Source of the DNA: Burkholderiaceae bacterium
Lineage (GTDB): Bacteria; Pseudomonadota; Gammaproteobacteria; Burkholderiales; Burkholderiaceae_C
Direction of reading: 5' to 3'
DNA: 6,878 nucleotides
Assembly (NCBI GenBank): GCA_023262645.1
Contig: JALRAA010000077.1
Location: 1-6,878 of the forward strand
Both the position numbers and the translations under genes were made by a program. Position 1 is the stretch's first letter. Each line of letters begins with the position of its first letter. Positions 1-5,196 of this stretch are shown one piece after another. A model generated the notes under the pieces. That model ran no database searches, was not told the DNA's origin, and was given only the letters and a program-made list of their open reading frames with translations.

Positions 1-737
1 ATGCTGGCGGTCACATAAGAAGCGGCATCGCTGAGCAACCAAACCACCGCTTGCGCCACTTCGTCAGCGGTGCCTGGCCGTTGCATGGGCACTTGGTTGG
101 CCAATTGGTGGGCACGATCGGGTTGACCACCGCTGGCATGGATATCGGTCAGGATCAGTCCCGGTCGCACGCCATTGACGCGGATACCTTCGGTGGCGAC
201 TTCCTTGGCCAGTCCCATGGTGAAAGTATCGATAGCCCCCTTGCTGGCGGCATAGTCCACGTATTGCTGGGGTGCTCCCAACGTGGCGGCTGCACTGCTC
301 AAGTTGACGATGCTGCCGCCTTGGCCGCCGTGACGGGTGCTCATGCGTTTCACGGCTTGTGCCGCGCAGGCAAAACTGCCGAGCACATTGATGCGCATCA
401 TGCGCTCCAGGCGCGCAACGGTCATGTCTTCCACGCGGCTGGCCACATCGACCACGCCCGCGTTGTTGACCAGTCCTGTGATGCGGCCCATGGCCTGATC
501 GACCTCGTTGAACAACCGGATGATGTCTGCTTCCACGCCGACATCGGCTTGAAAGGCCTGTGCTTGGCCACCGTGGGCTTGTATCTGTGACACCACGGCG
601 TCTGCCGCTTGTGCGTCTCGCGTGTAGTTGACCGCCACGGCCCAACCCTGGCGGGCAGCGAGCAAGGCGCAAGCCGCGCCGATGCCGCGACTGCCACCGG
701 TGATCAACACAAGAGGGGGAAGGGATGGTGGGCTCAC
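1..737 (-). CDS. Short-chain dehydrogenase/reductase (classical SDR), C-terminus cut by window edge
   Basis: This is an NAD(P)-dependent oxidoreductase of the classical SDR family, probably cytoplasmic; the substrate cannot be read from the sequence. 245 codons are visible. The Rossmann cofactor motif TGGSRGIG is at residues 13-20 and NNAG at 91-94. The catalytic tetrad reads as Asn117, Ser148 (or 147), Tyr162 and Lys166 in YAASK, and RPG follows at 191-193. The visible end, around SYVTAS, normally lies about ten residues before the SDR C-terminus, so only a short tail is missing. The start is GTG at 737-735, with GGAG (complement of 743-746) five bases upstream; no in-frame ATG fits better. 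It is divergent from the isomerase gene at 839 and may share a control region with it. It resembles 3-oxoacyl-ACP reductase/glucose dehydrogenase-type SDRs, but FabG itself is unlikely outside a fatty-acid cluster. The family is certain; the function is open. Confidence 0.93.
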   Translation of the reverse strand, partial: MSPPSLPPLVLITGGSRGIGAACALLAARQGWAVAVNYTRDAQAADAVVSQIQAHGGQAQAFQADVGVEADIIRLFNEVDQAMGRITGLVNNAGVVDVASRVEDMTVARLERMMRINVLGSFACAAQAVKRMSTRHGGQGGSIVNLSSAAATLGAPQQYVDYAASKGAIDTFTMGLAKEVATEGIRVNGVRPGLILTDIHASGGQPDRAHQLANQVPMQRPGTADEVAQAVVWLLSDAASYVTAS

Positions 738-769
738 AAGCGCTCCAATGGTTGGCAGGGTTGGCTGAA

Positions 770-798
770 ATAGTAGGATGACATCTTGGCTTTGACAG
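770..798 (-). promoter_or_regulatory. Candidate promoter for the SDR gene
   Basis: On the minus strand, CTGTCA (complement of 793-798; 4 of 6 matches to TTGACA) is followed after exactly 17 bases by TACTAT (complement of 770-775; 4 of 6 matches to TATAAT). Transcription would begin about 25 bases before the GTG start, leaving room for the GGAG site. The match is moderate and made by eye. The -35 hexamer lies within the inverted repeat at 785-803. Confidence 0.4.
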
Positions 799-809
799 CC
801 AAGCGATGT
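781..809. promoter_or_regulatory. Inverted repeat, candidate operator between divergent genes
   Basis: The perfect dyad CTTGGCT-TTGAC-AGCCAAG spans 785-803, with 7-base arms and a 5-base centre. It is flanked by a second complementary pair, ACAT (781-784) and ATGT (806-809), the right one displaced by two bases. It sits in the 101-base gap between the SDR and isomerase genes and covers the candidate -35 elements of both strands. That is where a repressor or activator dimer would bind to control both directions together. It lacks a symmetric T-N11-A LysR core, and no regulator gene is in the window, so the binding protein is unknown. The dyad is plain; the operator role is inferred. Confidence 0.5.
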
Positions 810-822
810 GCAAAAAGATAAC
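792..822 (+). promoter_or_regulatory. Candidate sigma-70 promoter for the isomerase-hydrolase pair
   Basis: A consensus -35 hexamer TTGACA lies at 792-797. The best -10 candidate, GATAAC at 817-822, matches TATAAT at 4 of 6 positions, with a longish 19-base spacer. A transcript would begin near 829, about ten bases before the ATG at 839. It would exclude the alternative upstream ATG at 806, which supports the start chosen for the isomerase. The -35 overlaps the inverted repeat at 785-803. Confidence 0.4.
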
Positions 823-838
823 ACGATTGAAAGCCACG

Positions 839-1441
839 ATGTCCAAGACCATAGATTACTTTTTCGTTCCGCAAAGCCCATGGACATATTTCGGCCACGC
901 CCGGTTTGTCCGCATGGCGACCGAGGCCTCTGCCACGGTCCGAATCAAACCCATGGACTTGGGAAAAATATTCCCGCTCACCGGAGGTTTGCCTGTTGGC
1001 CAGCGTTCTGCACAAAGACAGGCTTATCGCTTGGTGGAGTTGCGCCGTTTTGCTGACCATTTGCAAATGCCCTTGAATCTTCATCCGAAGTTTTTTCCTG
1101 TCGCCGGAGACGATGCAGCCCGTTTGCTGATCGCCGTCGACCAACAAGACGGGGTGGATGCCGCCATGCGTTTGTGTGGCGCGGTGCTGAGCGCGGTCTG
1201 GGCGCAAGAGAGAAACATCGCTGACCCGGCCGTGCTTGCCGAGTTGCTGCAAGAACAGCATTTGGACGCATCGCGATTGGCGCAGGCCGCCACGGCGCCA
1301 GTGCAAACAGCTTATGAGCAGTACACCGACCAAGCCTTGGCGCTTGGGGTGTTTGGCGCCCCTGCCTATGTGTTCAATGGTGAACTGTTTTGGGGCCAAG
1401 ACCGGTTGGCTTTTTTAGAGCAACGATTGCAATCGAGTTGA
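839..1441 (+). CDS. 2-hydroxychromene-2-carboxylate isomerase family protein (DsbA/kappa-GST fold)
   Basis: This 200-residue cytoplasmic protein belongs to the DsbA-like thioredoxin-fold family that includes 2-hydroxychromene-2-carboxylate isomerase, the glutathione-dependent enzyme of naphthalene degradation, and kappa-class glutathione transferases. The N-terminal strand IDYFFVPQSPWTYFG (residues 5-19) puts Ser13 where DsbA has its first active-site Cys, as expected for the glutathione-activating Ser. The cis-Pro loop GVFGAP is at 170-175, followed by GELFWGQDRL at 181-190, a family hallmark. The middle part with LDLG-type, TGGLP and LHPKFFP segments is also typical, and the length is normal. 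I chose ATG 839, with GAAAG five bases upstream, over in-frame ATG 806, because family homology begins just after 839 and the candidate promoter would start RNA near 829. The next gene follows after 21 bases, so they are probably co-transcribed. Many family members lie outside naphthalene pathways, so the real substrate is unknown. Confidence 0.92.
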   Translation: MSKTIDYFFVPQSPWTYFGHARFVRMATEASATVRIKPMDLGKIFPLTGGLPVGQRSAQRQAYRLVELRRFADHLQMPLNLHPKFFPVAGDDAARLLIAVDQQDGVDAAMRLCGAVLSAVWAQERNIADPAVLAELLQEQHLDASRLAQAATAPVQTAYEQYTDQALALGVFGAPAYVFNGELFWGQDRLAFLEQRLQSS

Positions 1442-1462
1442 TGCAACACACAGGAGGCTGAG

Positions 1463-2155
1463 ATGGGACACATGATCGAATTGCGCGCTGCCGATGGTGT
1501 GGTCAGCGAAGCGTATGTGGCGCAACCCAAACGAGAAGTTCGCGCATCTATCGTGGTGCTGCAAGAAATTTTTGGCGTCAATGCGCATATTCGTGCCGTG
1601 GCCGATGGGTTTGCGCTGGCAGGTTTTTTGGTGGTTGCACCGGCCACGTTTTCGCGCATTCAAAAACACGTGAACCTGGGCTACACCGAAAAAGATGTGG
1701 CCTCTGGACGTGCACTCAAAAATCAGGCCGAAGCGTTGCCGGCCCCAGGGGTCATGGCAGAAGTGCAAGCGGCCATCACGCACGCATCCATGGCAAGTCG
1801 TGGCAAAGTCGGGGTGGTGGGTTATTGCTGGGGTGGATTGTTGAGCTGGCGCGCCGCCACGCGTTTATCCGGCGTCACAGCGGCAGTCACTTATTACGGC
1901 GGGGGCATGACCCTGCCGCCTGAGCGAGATGCCAAACCGTTGTGCCCGGTGCTGGCGCATTTTGGCAACCGCGATCCACTCATACCCATGGATACCGTTG
2001 AAGCTTTTCGTGCGGCGCAACCCCAAGTGCAAGTGCAGGTGTACGACGCCGACCATGGGTTCAATTGCGACCACCGAGGCAGTTACGACGCAGCTGCTTG
2101 CGAGCTGGCGCTAGAGCACACCTTGGGTTTTTTCATCGACCATTTTGGTCTGTGA
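1463..2155 (+). CDS. Dienelactone hydrolase family protein
   Basis: This 230-residue alpha/beta-hydrolase belongs to the dienelactone hydrolase family, whose type member opens dienelactone to maleylacetate in chlorocatechol degradation. The triad is intact: Cys122 in the nucleophile elbow GYCWGG (120-125), Asp171 in GNRDPLIP, and His198 in DADHGF. The conserved Glu35 in LQEIFGVN, which activates the Cys in characterised members, is also present. There is no signal peptide, so it should be cytoplasmic. The start is secured by AGGAGG at 1452-1457, five bases before ATG 1463; this is the only full-consensus Shine-Dalgarno in the window. It follows the isomerase gene by 21 bases as a likely operon partner, and its stop lies 15 bases from the convergent hemB stop. 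The isomerase-hydrolase pairing fits aromatic or lactone turnover, but many family members are general carboxylesterases, so the substrate is not assigned. Confidence 0.93.
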   Translation: MGHMIELRAADGVVSEAYVAQPKREVRASIVVLQEIFGVNAHIRAVADGFALAGFLVVAPATFSRIQKHVNLGYTEKDVASGRALKNQAEALPAPGVMAEVQAAITHASMASRGKVGVVGYCWGGLLSWRAATRLSGVTAAVTYYGGGMTLPPERDAKPLCPVLAHFGNRDPLIPMDTVEAFRAAQPQVQVQVYDADHGFNCDHRGSYDAAACELALEHTLGFFIDHFGL

Positions 2156-2174
2156 AGCCAGCGGCTTGGTTCAC
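2152..2174. repeat. Inverted repeat spanning two convergent stop codons
   Basis: The sequence can fold as AAGCC-AGC-GGCTT (2155-2167). Alternatively it forms a longer bulged stem pairing GTGAA (2152-2156) with TTCAC (2170-2174) around GCC-AGC-GGC. It includes the TGA of the dienelactone hydrolase (2153-2155) and that of hemB (complement of 2171-2173). It is the only terminator-like structure between the convergent genes, but neither strand has a following U-run, so it is not a classical intrinsic terminator. Confidence 0.35.
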
Positions 2175-3175
2175 GACTGGCGCAATTTCTCCGCCGCCTG
2201 AATCGCAAAATAAGTCAGTATGCCGTCGGCGCCGGCGCGCTTGAAAGCCAACAGGCTTTCCATCATGACGCCGTCGTGGTCTAACCAGCCGTTTTGCGCT
2301 GCGGCTTTGAGCATGGCGTATTCCCCCGAGACTTGGTAGACAAACGTGGGCATGCTGAATTCGTCTTTGACCCTTCTCACGATGTCCAAATACGGCATGC
2401 CGGGTTTGACCATCACCATGTCTGCCCCTTCGGCAATGTCCATGGCCACTTCGCGCAAGGCTTCATCGGAGTTGCCCGCGTCCATTTGGTAGACCTTTTT
2501 GTCGCTTTTGCCCAGATTGGCGGCCGAACCCACGGCATCGCGAAACGGGCCGTAAAACGAACTGGCGTATTTGGCGCTGTAAGCCATGATGCGGGTATGC
2601 ACATGGCCATGCGCTTCTAAGGCTTGGCGAATCGCGCCGATGCGTCCGTCCATCATGTCGCTGGGCGCCACGATGTCGACACCCGCATCGGCTTGCGTCA
2701 AGGCTTGGTGCACCAGCACTTCCACCGTGGGGTCGTTCAGTATGTAGCCGCTGTCGTCGAGCAGCCCGTCCTGGCCGTGGCTGGTGAAAGGATCCAGCGC
2801 CACATCGGTCATCACGCCGAGCTCAGGGAAATGTTGCTTGAGGCTTTTCACCACCCGGGGTACCAAGCCGTGGGCGTTGGTCGCCTCGCGGCCGTCAGGG
2901 GTTTTGAGGGCTGGGTCGATCACGGGAAACAAGGCCATGACGGGAATGCCAAGCTTCACGCATTTCTCGGCGACCGGCAGCAGCAAATCGAGGCTGAGTC
3001 GCTCGACCCCGGGCATCGAGGTGACGGCTTCGCGTTTTTTTTCGCCATCGAGCACAAACACCGGGTAGATCAGGTCATTGACACCCAAGCTGTTTTCGCG
3101 CACGAGGCGGCGGGTGAAGTCATCGCGTCTGAGTCGACGCAAGCGGGTGGCGGGGTATTGGGTAGGAATCGTCAT
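2171..3175 (-). CDS. hemB: Porphobilinogen synthase (delta-aminolevulinic acid dehydratase)
   Basis: HemB condenses two 5-aminolevulinate molecules into porphobilinogen, an early step of haem and sirohaem synthesis in the cytoplasm. The 334-residue protein is full length. Both active-site lysines are present: Lys202 in IMAYSAKYASSFYGP and the Schiff-base Lys257 in ADMVMVKPGMPYLD. The metal region at 124-137 (DVALDPFTSHGQDG) carries Ala126, Asp128 and Asp136 where zinc enzymes have cysteines, so this is the Asp-rich, Mg-dependent type known from Pseudomonas aeruginosa. I chose ATG at 3175-3173, giving MTIPTQYP, because homology begins there. An in-frame ATG at 3268 would add 31 residues unlike the family, reaching into the hemJ promoter region. 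There is no clear Shine-Dalgarno; a CACAAT box seven bases before the ATG could mean a near-leaderless start. It is convergent with the dienelactone hydrolase gene and divergent from hemJ, another haem gene. Confidence 0.98.
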   Translation of the reverse strand: MTIPTQYPATRLRRLRRDDFTRRLVRENSLGVNDLIYPVFVLDGEKKREAVTSMPGVERLSLDLLLPVAEKCVKLGIPVMALFPVIDPALKTPDGREATNAHGLVPRVVKSLKQHFPELGVMTDVALDPFTSHGQDGLLDDSGYILNDPTVEVLVHQALTQADAGVDIVAPSDMMDGRIGAIRQALEAHGHVHTRIMAYSAKYASSFYGPFRDAVGSAANLGKSDKKVYQMDAGNSDEALREVAMDIAEGADMVMVKPGMPYLDIVRRVKDEFSMPTFVYQVSGEYAMLKAAAQNGWLDHDGVMMESLLAFKRAGADGILTYFAIQAAEKLRQS

Positions 3176-3182
3176 GGCGGAA

Positions 3183-3188
3183 ATTGTG
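3183..3188 (-). promoter_or_regulatory. Candidate -10 box for hemB
   Basis: On the minus strand CACAAT (4 of 6 matches to TATAAT) ends seven bases before the hemB ATG. This resembles the arrangement seen before hemJ and the ferredoxin gene. No good -35 hexamer was recognised. It is a weak call, made mainly because hemB lacks a Shine-Dalgarno. Confidence 0.25.
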
Positions 3189-3210
3189 CCGCATCGCGTG
3201 GGTTCGCCTT

Positions 3211-3225
3211 TGGGGTGAAACCCCA
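3211..3225. repeat. Small perfect hairpin in the hemB-hemJ gap
   Basis: TGGGGT-GAA-ACCCCA is a perfect 6-base inverted repeat with a 3-base loop. It lies about midway in the 115-base divergent gap between hemB and hemJ. A second pairing, GGGTG (3213-3217) with CACCC (3230-3234), is mutually exclusive with it. It could be an operator half-site arrangement, or a leader hairpin of a longer hemB transcript; chance is also possible at this size. Confidence 0.3.
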
Positions 3226-3278
3226 GTGACACCCAGAACGTGTCGCGTCCCTCGTCTCGGTGTTTCAAGCCTTGGCAC

Positions 3279-3284
3279 TAAACT
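3279..3284 (+). promoter_or_regulatory. Candidate -10 box giving a leaderless hemJ transcript
   Basis: TAAACT (matches TATAAT at T1, A2, A4 and T6) is followed by six bases and then the hemJ ATG at 3291. Transcription starting seven bases past the box would begin at the A of the ATG. No Shine-Dalgarno precedes hemJ, which fits. No convincing -35 lies 17 bases upstream (about 3256-3261), so the promoter remains tentative. Confidence 0.4.
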
Positions 3285-3290
3285 CAAGCC

Positions 3291-3719
3291 ATGCTCTGGG
3301 TCAAAGCTTTTCATATTGTGTTTGTGGCGAGTTGGTTTGCCGGCTTGTTCTATTTGCCGCGAATTTTTGTCAACTTGGCCATGGTGCCGCCTGAATCGGT
3401 CGCGGAGCGCGAGCGGTTGCTGTTGATGTCGCGCAAATTGTTGCGGTTCATGACCTTGTTGATGTGGCCGGCATTGATTTTGGGGCTGGTCTTGTGGTTG
3501 GGATATGGCATCGGCGGCATGCCGCCCACCTATTGGATGCAAGGGAAATTGTTGGCCGTGGTGCTGGCACTGGGTTACCACCATCTGTGCGCACGCCATC
3601 TGCGGTTTTTCGAGTCGGGTGCAGCCACCCATTCGCATATTTGGTACCGCTGGTTCAACGAAGCGCCAGTGTTGCTGTTGGTGGCGGCGGTTGTTTTGGT
3701 GGTGGTCAAGCCTTTTTGA
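3291..3719 (+). CDS. hemJ: Protoporphyrinogen IX oxidase, HemJ type (membrane protein)
   Basis: HemJ is the oxygen-insensitive membrane enzyme that oxidises protoporphyrinogen IX to protoporphyrin IX, the penultimate haem step, in bacteria without HemG or HemY. The 142-residue protein has about four membrane segments, near 6-28, 52-73, 85-104 and 124-140. Family signatures are visible: the start MLWVKAFHIVFVASWFAGLF with His8, YLPR at 21-24, WMQGKL with Lys86, YHH at 96-98, and the C-terminal RWFNEAPV (120-127) ending in VVVKPF. Some annotations call such proteins CopD-like or UPF0093. The length is normal. The start ATG 3291 is fixed by the conserved N-terminus; no Shine-Dalgarno is seen, but a TAAACT box lies six bases upstream. 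It diverges from hemB and heads a tight plus-strand cluster, with the VanZ-family gene starting 15 bases after its stop. Confidence 0.94.
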   Translation: MLWVKAFHIVFVASWFAGLFYLPRIFVNLAMVPPESVAERERLLLMSRKLLRFMTLLMWPALILGLVLWLGYGIGGMPPTYWMQGKLLAVVLALGYHHLCARHLRFFESGAATHSHIWYRWFNEAPVLLLVAAVVLVVVKPF

Positions 3720-3734
3720 CGGTTTTGCATACCC

Positions 3735-4847
3735 ATGAGCGCCAAACGCCGTACCACTGCCTGGGCCTTGTCATGGTTGTGTGTGCTGGTCATTGTGTAT
3801 GCCAGCCTTTATCCGTTTGAAGATTGGCGCAACCAAGACATCGCGCCTTGGTTTTTTGTGGGCGCGCCTTGGTCTGCCTACAACACGTGGTTTGACATTT
3901 ACAGCAACCTGCTGGGCTATGGCCCTTTGGGGTTTTGGTGGTGTTTGGCGGCGATGCGTTCGCAATGGACACGCGCTGGGTCATGGTTGTTTGCTGTTGT
4001 CTGCGCTTGTGTGTTGTCGTTTGCCATGGAGTGTTTGCAAACGTATTTGCCAACCCGCGTGCCGTCGCAACTCGATTGGTTGCTCAACACAATGGGCGCT
4101 TTGCTGGGTGCGGGTTTGGCGTTGGTGCTGGAAAAGCGCGGTTGGCTCTACCACTGGTCTCAATTTCGCCGCCAATGGTTGACGACTGATGCCAGCGGCA
4201 GTTTGGTGTTGATGGTGTTGTGGCCGTTGGCGCTGCTCTATCCGGTGACCGTCCCCTTTGGTTTGGGGCATGTGTCTGAGCGATTGGAAAAATTAGTGCA
4301 AGACACTTTTCCCGCCATCTCCATCCAAATCGTTGAAGTCAGCGAGGCGTTGTCACTGACCATGACACCTACTTTGGAATGGCTGTGTGTGACTTTGGGC
4401 GTTTCGGTGCCCGGCATGTTGGTACTGTCGGTATGCCAGCGTTTTTCACAACGGCTCGCCGGTGTGTGGCTGGTGTGGGTGATGGCCGTGGCGGCCGGTG
4501 GTTTGTCAGCCACCCTCACCTACGGCCCAGAGCACGCTTGGCATTGGTTGGTGCCGCAGGTGTGGGGCGGCATGGGTTGCGGTGTGTTGCTGTGTTTGGC
4601 GGTGATCAAGTGGCAAGAAAACCATTTGCTGATGGTGCTGTGCGCTGCACAGTTGTTTCTCTTGGTGGTTTTGAATTTGTCGCCTTCCAGCACGTATTTT
4701 GAGCAAACCATGCAGACCTGGGAGCAGGGGCGCTTTATCCGTTTCCATGGCCTGACGCCTTGGCTCAGCGGTTGGTGGCCTTGGTTATTGCTTGCATGGG
4801 CCAGTTGGCGGTTGTTGCGCAGACGTCCCCCGTCGCATCGCACCTAA
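3735..4847 (+). CDS. VanZ-family integral membrane protein with long C-terminal membrane extension
   Basis: This is a 370-residue inner-membrane protein of unknown function. The N-terminal third is a VanZ-like domain: SLYPFEDWR (24-32), FDIYSNLLGYGPLGF (53-67), and the ECLQTYLPTR/SQLDWLLNTMGALLGA block (99-126) with its conserved acidic and Asn residues. VanZ itself gives low-level teicoplanin resistance in enterococci; its chemistry is not established and should not be transferred here. The remaining 235 residues add roughly six more hydrophobic segments (near 156-178, 214-234, 241-262, 272-292, 298-315, 344-361), about ten in all. Between them are a soluble-looking stretch at 180-212 and the segment FIRFHGLTPW near the end. 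Tryptophan is extraordinarily frequent: 29 of 370 residues. The start ATG 3735 lacks a Shine-Dalgarno and follows the hemJ stop by 15 bases. Its neighbours, ending with a peptidoglycan carboxypeptidase, suggest an envelope role, by inference only. Confidence 0.88.
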   Translation: MSAKRRTTAWALSWLCVLVIVYASLYPFEDWRNQDIAPWFFVGAPWSAYNTWFDIYSNLLGYGPLGFWWCLAAMRSQWTRAGSWLFAVVCACVLSFAMECLQTYLPTRVPSQLDWLLNTMGALLGAGLALVLEKRGWLYHWSQFRRQWLTTDASGSLVLMVLWPLALLYPVTVPFGLGHVSERLEKLVQDTFPAISIQIVEVSEALSLTMTPTLEWLCVTLGVSVPGMLVLSVCQRFSQRLAGVWLVWVMAVAAGGLSATLTYGPEHAWHWLVPQVWGGMGCGVLLCLAVIKWQENHLLMVLCAAQLFLLVVLNLSPSSTYFEQTMQTWEQGRFIRFHGLTPWLSGWWPWLLLAWASWRLLRRRPPSHRT

Positions 4848-4850
4848 AAT
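4845..4850 (+). promoter_or_regulatory. Candidate -10 box giving a leaderless ferredoxin transcript
   Basis: TAAAAT (5 of 6 matches to TATAAT) overlaps the TAA stop of the VanZ-family gene (4845-4847) and lies six bases before the ferredoxin ATG at 4857. The spacing is identical to the box before hemJ. RNA starting at the usual distance would begin at the ATG itself, which fits the absence of a Shine-Dalgarno. The -35 region (about 4822-4827, GACGTC) is poor. Confidence 0.45.
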
Positions 4851-4856
4851 TCACGC

Positions 4857-5192
4857 ATGACACAACCCAGTTATTACAAACACCATGTTTTTTTCTGCTT
4901 GAACCAACGCGAAGAAGGTCAAGCCTGTTGCACCGATCACTCAGCGCAAGCCGCTTGGAAGCATTGCAAGACCCGCGTCAAAGCCCTGGGCATCAACGGT
5001 GCGCACGGGGTGCGCGTCAACCAAGCGGGTTGCCTGGACCGCTGTGCGGGTGGTCCAGTGATGGTGGTGTATCCCGAGGCCATTTGGTACACCTTTGTGG
5101 ACACACAAGACATCGATGAAATCATCGAATCGCATTTGCAAAACGGTCAACCGGTTGAGCGTTTGATGTTGCCTGACAACGTCGGGCGTTGA
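4857..5192 (+). CDS. Thioredoxin-like [2Fe-2S] ferredoxin
   Basis: This 111-residue cytoplasmic electron carrier belongs to the thioredoxin-fold [2Fe-2S] ferredoxin family (Shethna-type, as in Aquifex Fd4; related to the NuoE cluster domain). The first ligand is Cys14 in HVFFCLNQR; the last two are Cys59 and Cys63 in AGCLDRCAGGPV. The second is Cys25 or its neighbour Cys24. Cys37 is additional. The C-terminal part, PEAIWYTFVDTQDIDEIIESHL (72-93), matches the usual end of these proteins. The start ATG 4857 lies nine bases after the VanZ-family stop and has no Shine-Dalgarno, but a TAAAAT box sits six bases upstream, so it may have its own leaderless transcript besides operon readthrough. The redox partner is unknown; the cluster contains no obvious oxygenase, and the closest redox enzyme is HemJ. 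The hydrolase gene starts four bases after its stop. Confidence 0.92.
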   Translation: MTQPSYYKHHVFFCLNQREEGQACCTDHSAQAAWKHCKTRVKALGINGAHGVRVNQAGCLDRCAGGPVMVVYPEAIWYTFVDTQDIDEIIESHLQNGQPVERLMLPDNVGR

Positions 5193-5196
5193 CGCT

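Noticed and set aside
51..590. 179-codon open frame on the plus strand
   Set aside because: It lies wholly opposite the SDR gene, whose cofactor and catalytic motifs are intact; the His/Gly-rich translation resembles no family and is an antisense shadow.
806..838. Possible longer isomerase starting at ATG 806
   Set aside because: Family homology starts just after 839, 806 has no Shine-Dalgarno, and it lies upstream of the likely transcription start.
734..1399. 221-codon open frame on the minus strand
   Set aside because: It is antisense to the isomerase gene, which has clear family motifs; the translated product is not protein-like and it runs into the SDR start region.
2030..2042. Short repeated CAAGTGCAAGTGCAGGTG-like stretch
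   Set aside because: It encodes the alternating VQVQV of a beta strand in the dienelactone hydrolase; the repetition follows from the protein.
2120..2135. T-run (GGGTTTTTTC) near the end of the dienelactone hydrolase as a terminator
   Set aside because: It is inside the coding sequence, has no stem directly before it, and encodes GFF of the protein.
2624..3229. 201-codon open frame on the plus strand
   Set aside because: It lies almost entirely opposite hemB, which is unmistakable; high-GC codon bias often leaves the opposite frame open.
3176..3268. Possible 31-residue N-terminal extension of hemB from the ATG at 3268
   Set aside because: The added residues are unlike HemB N-termini, the standard length is reached from 3175, and the extension covers the region needed for divergent promoters.
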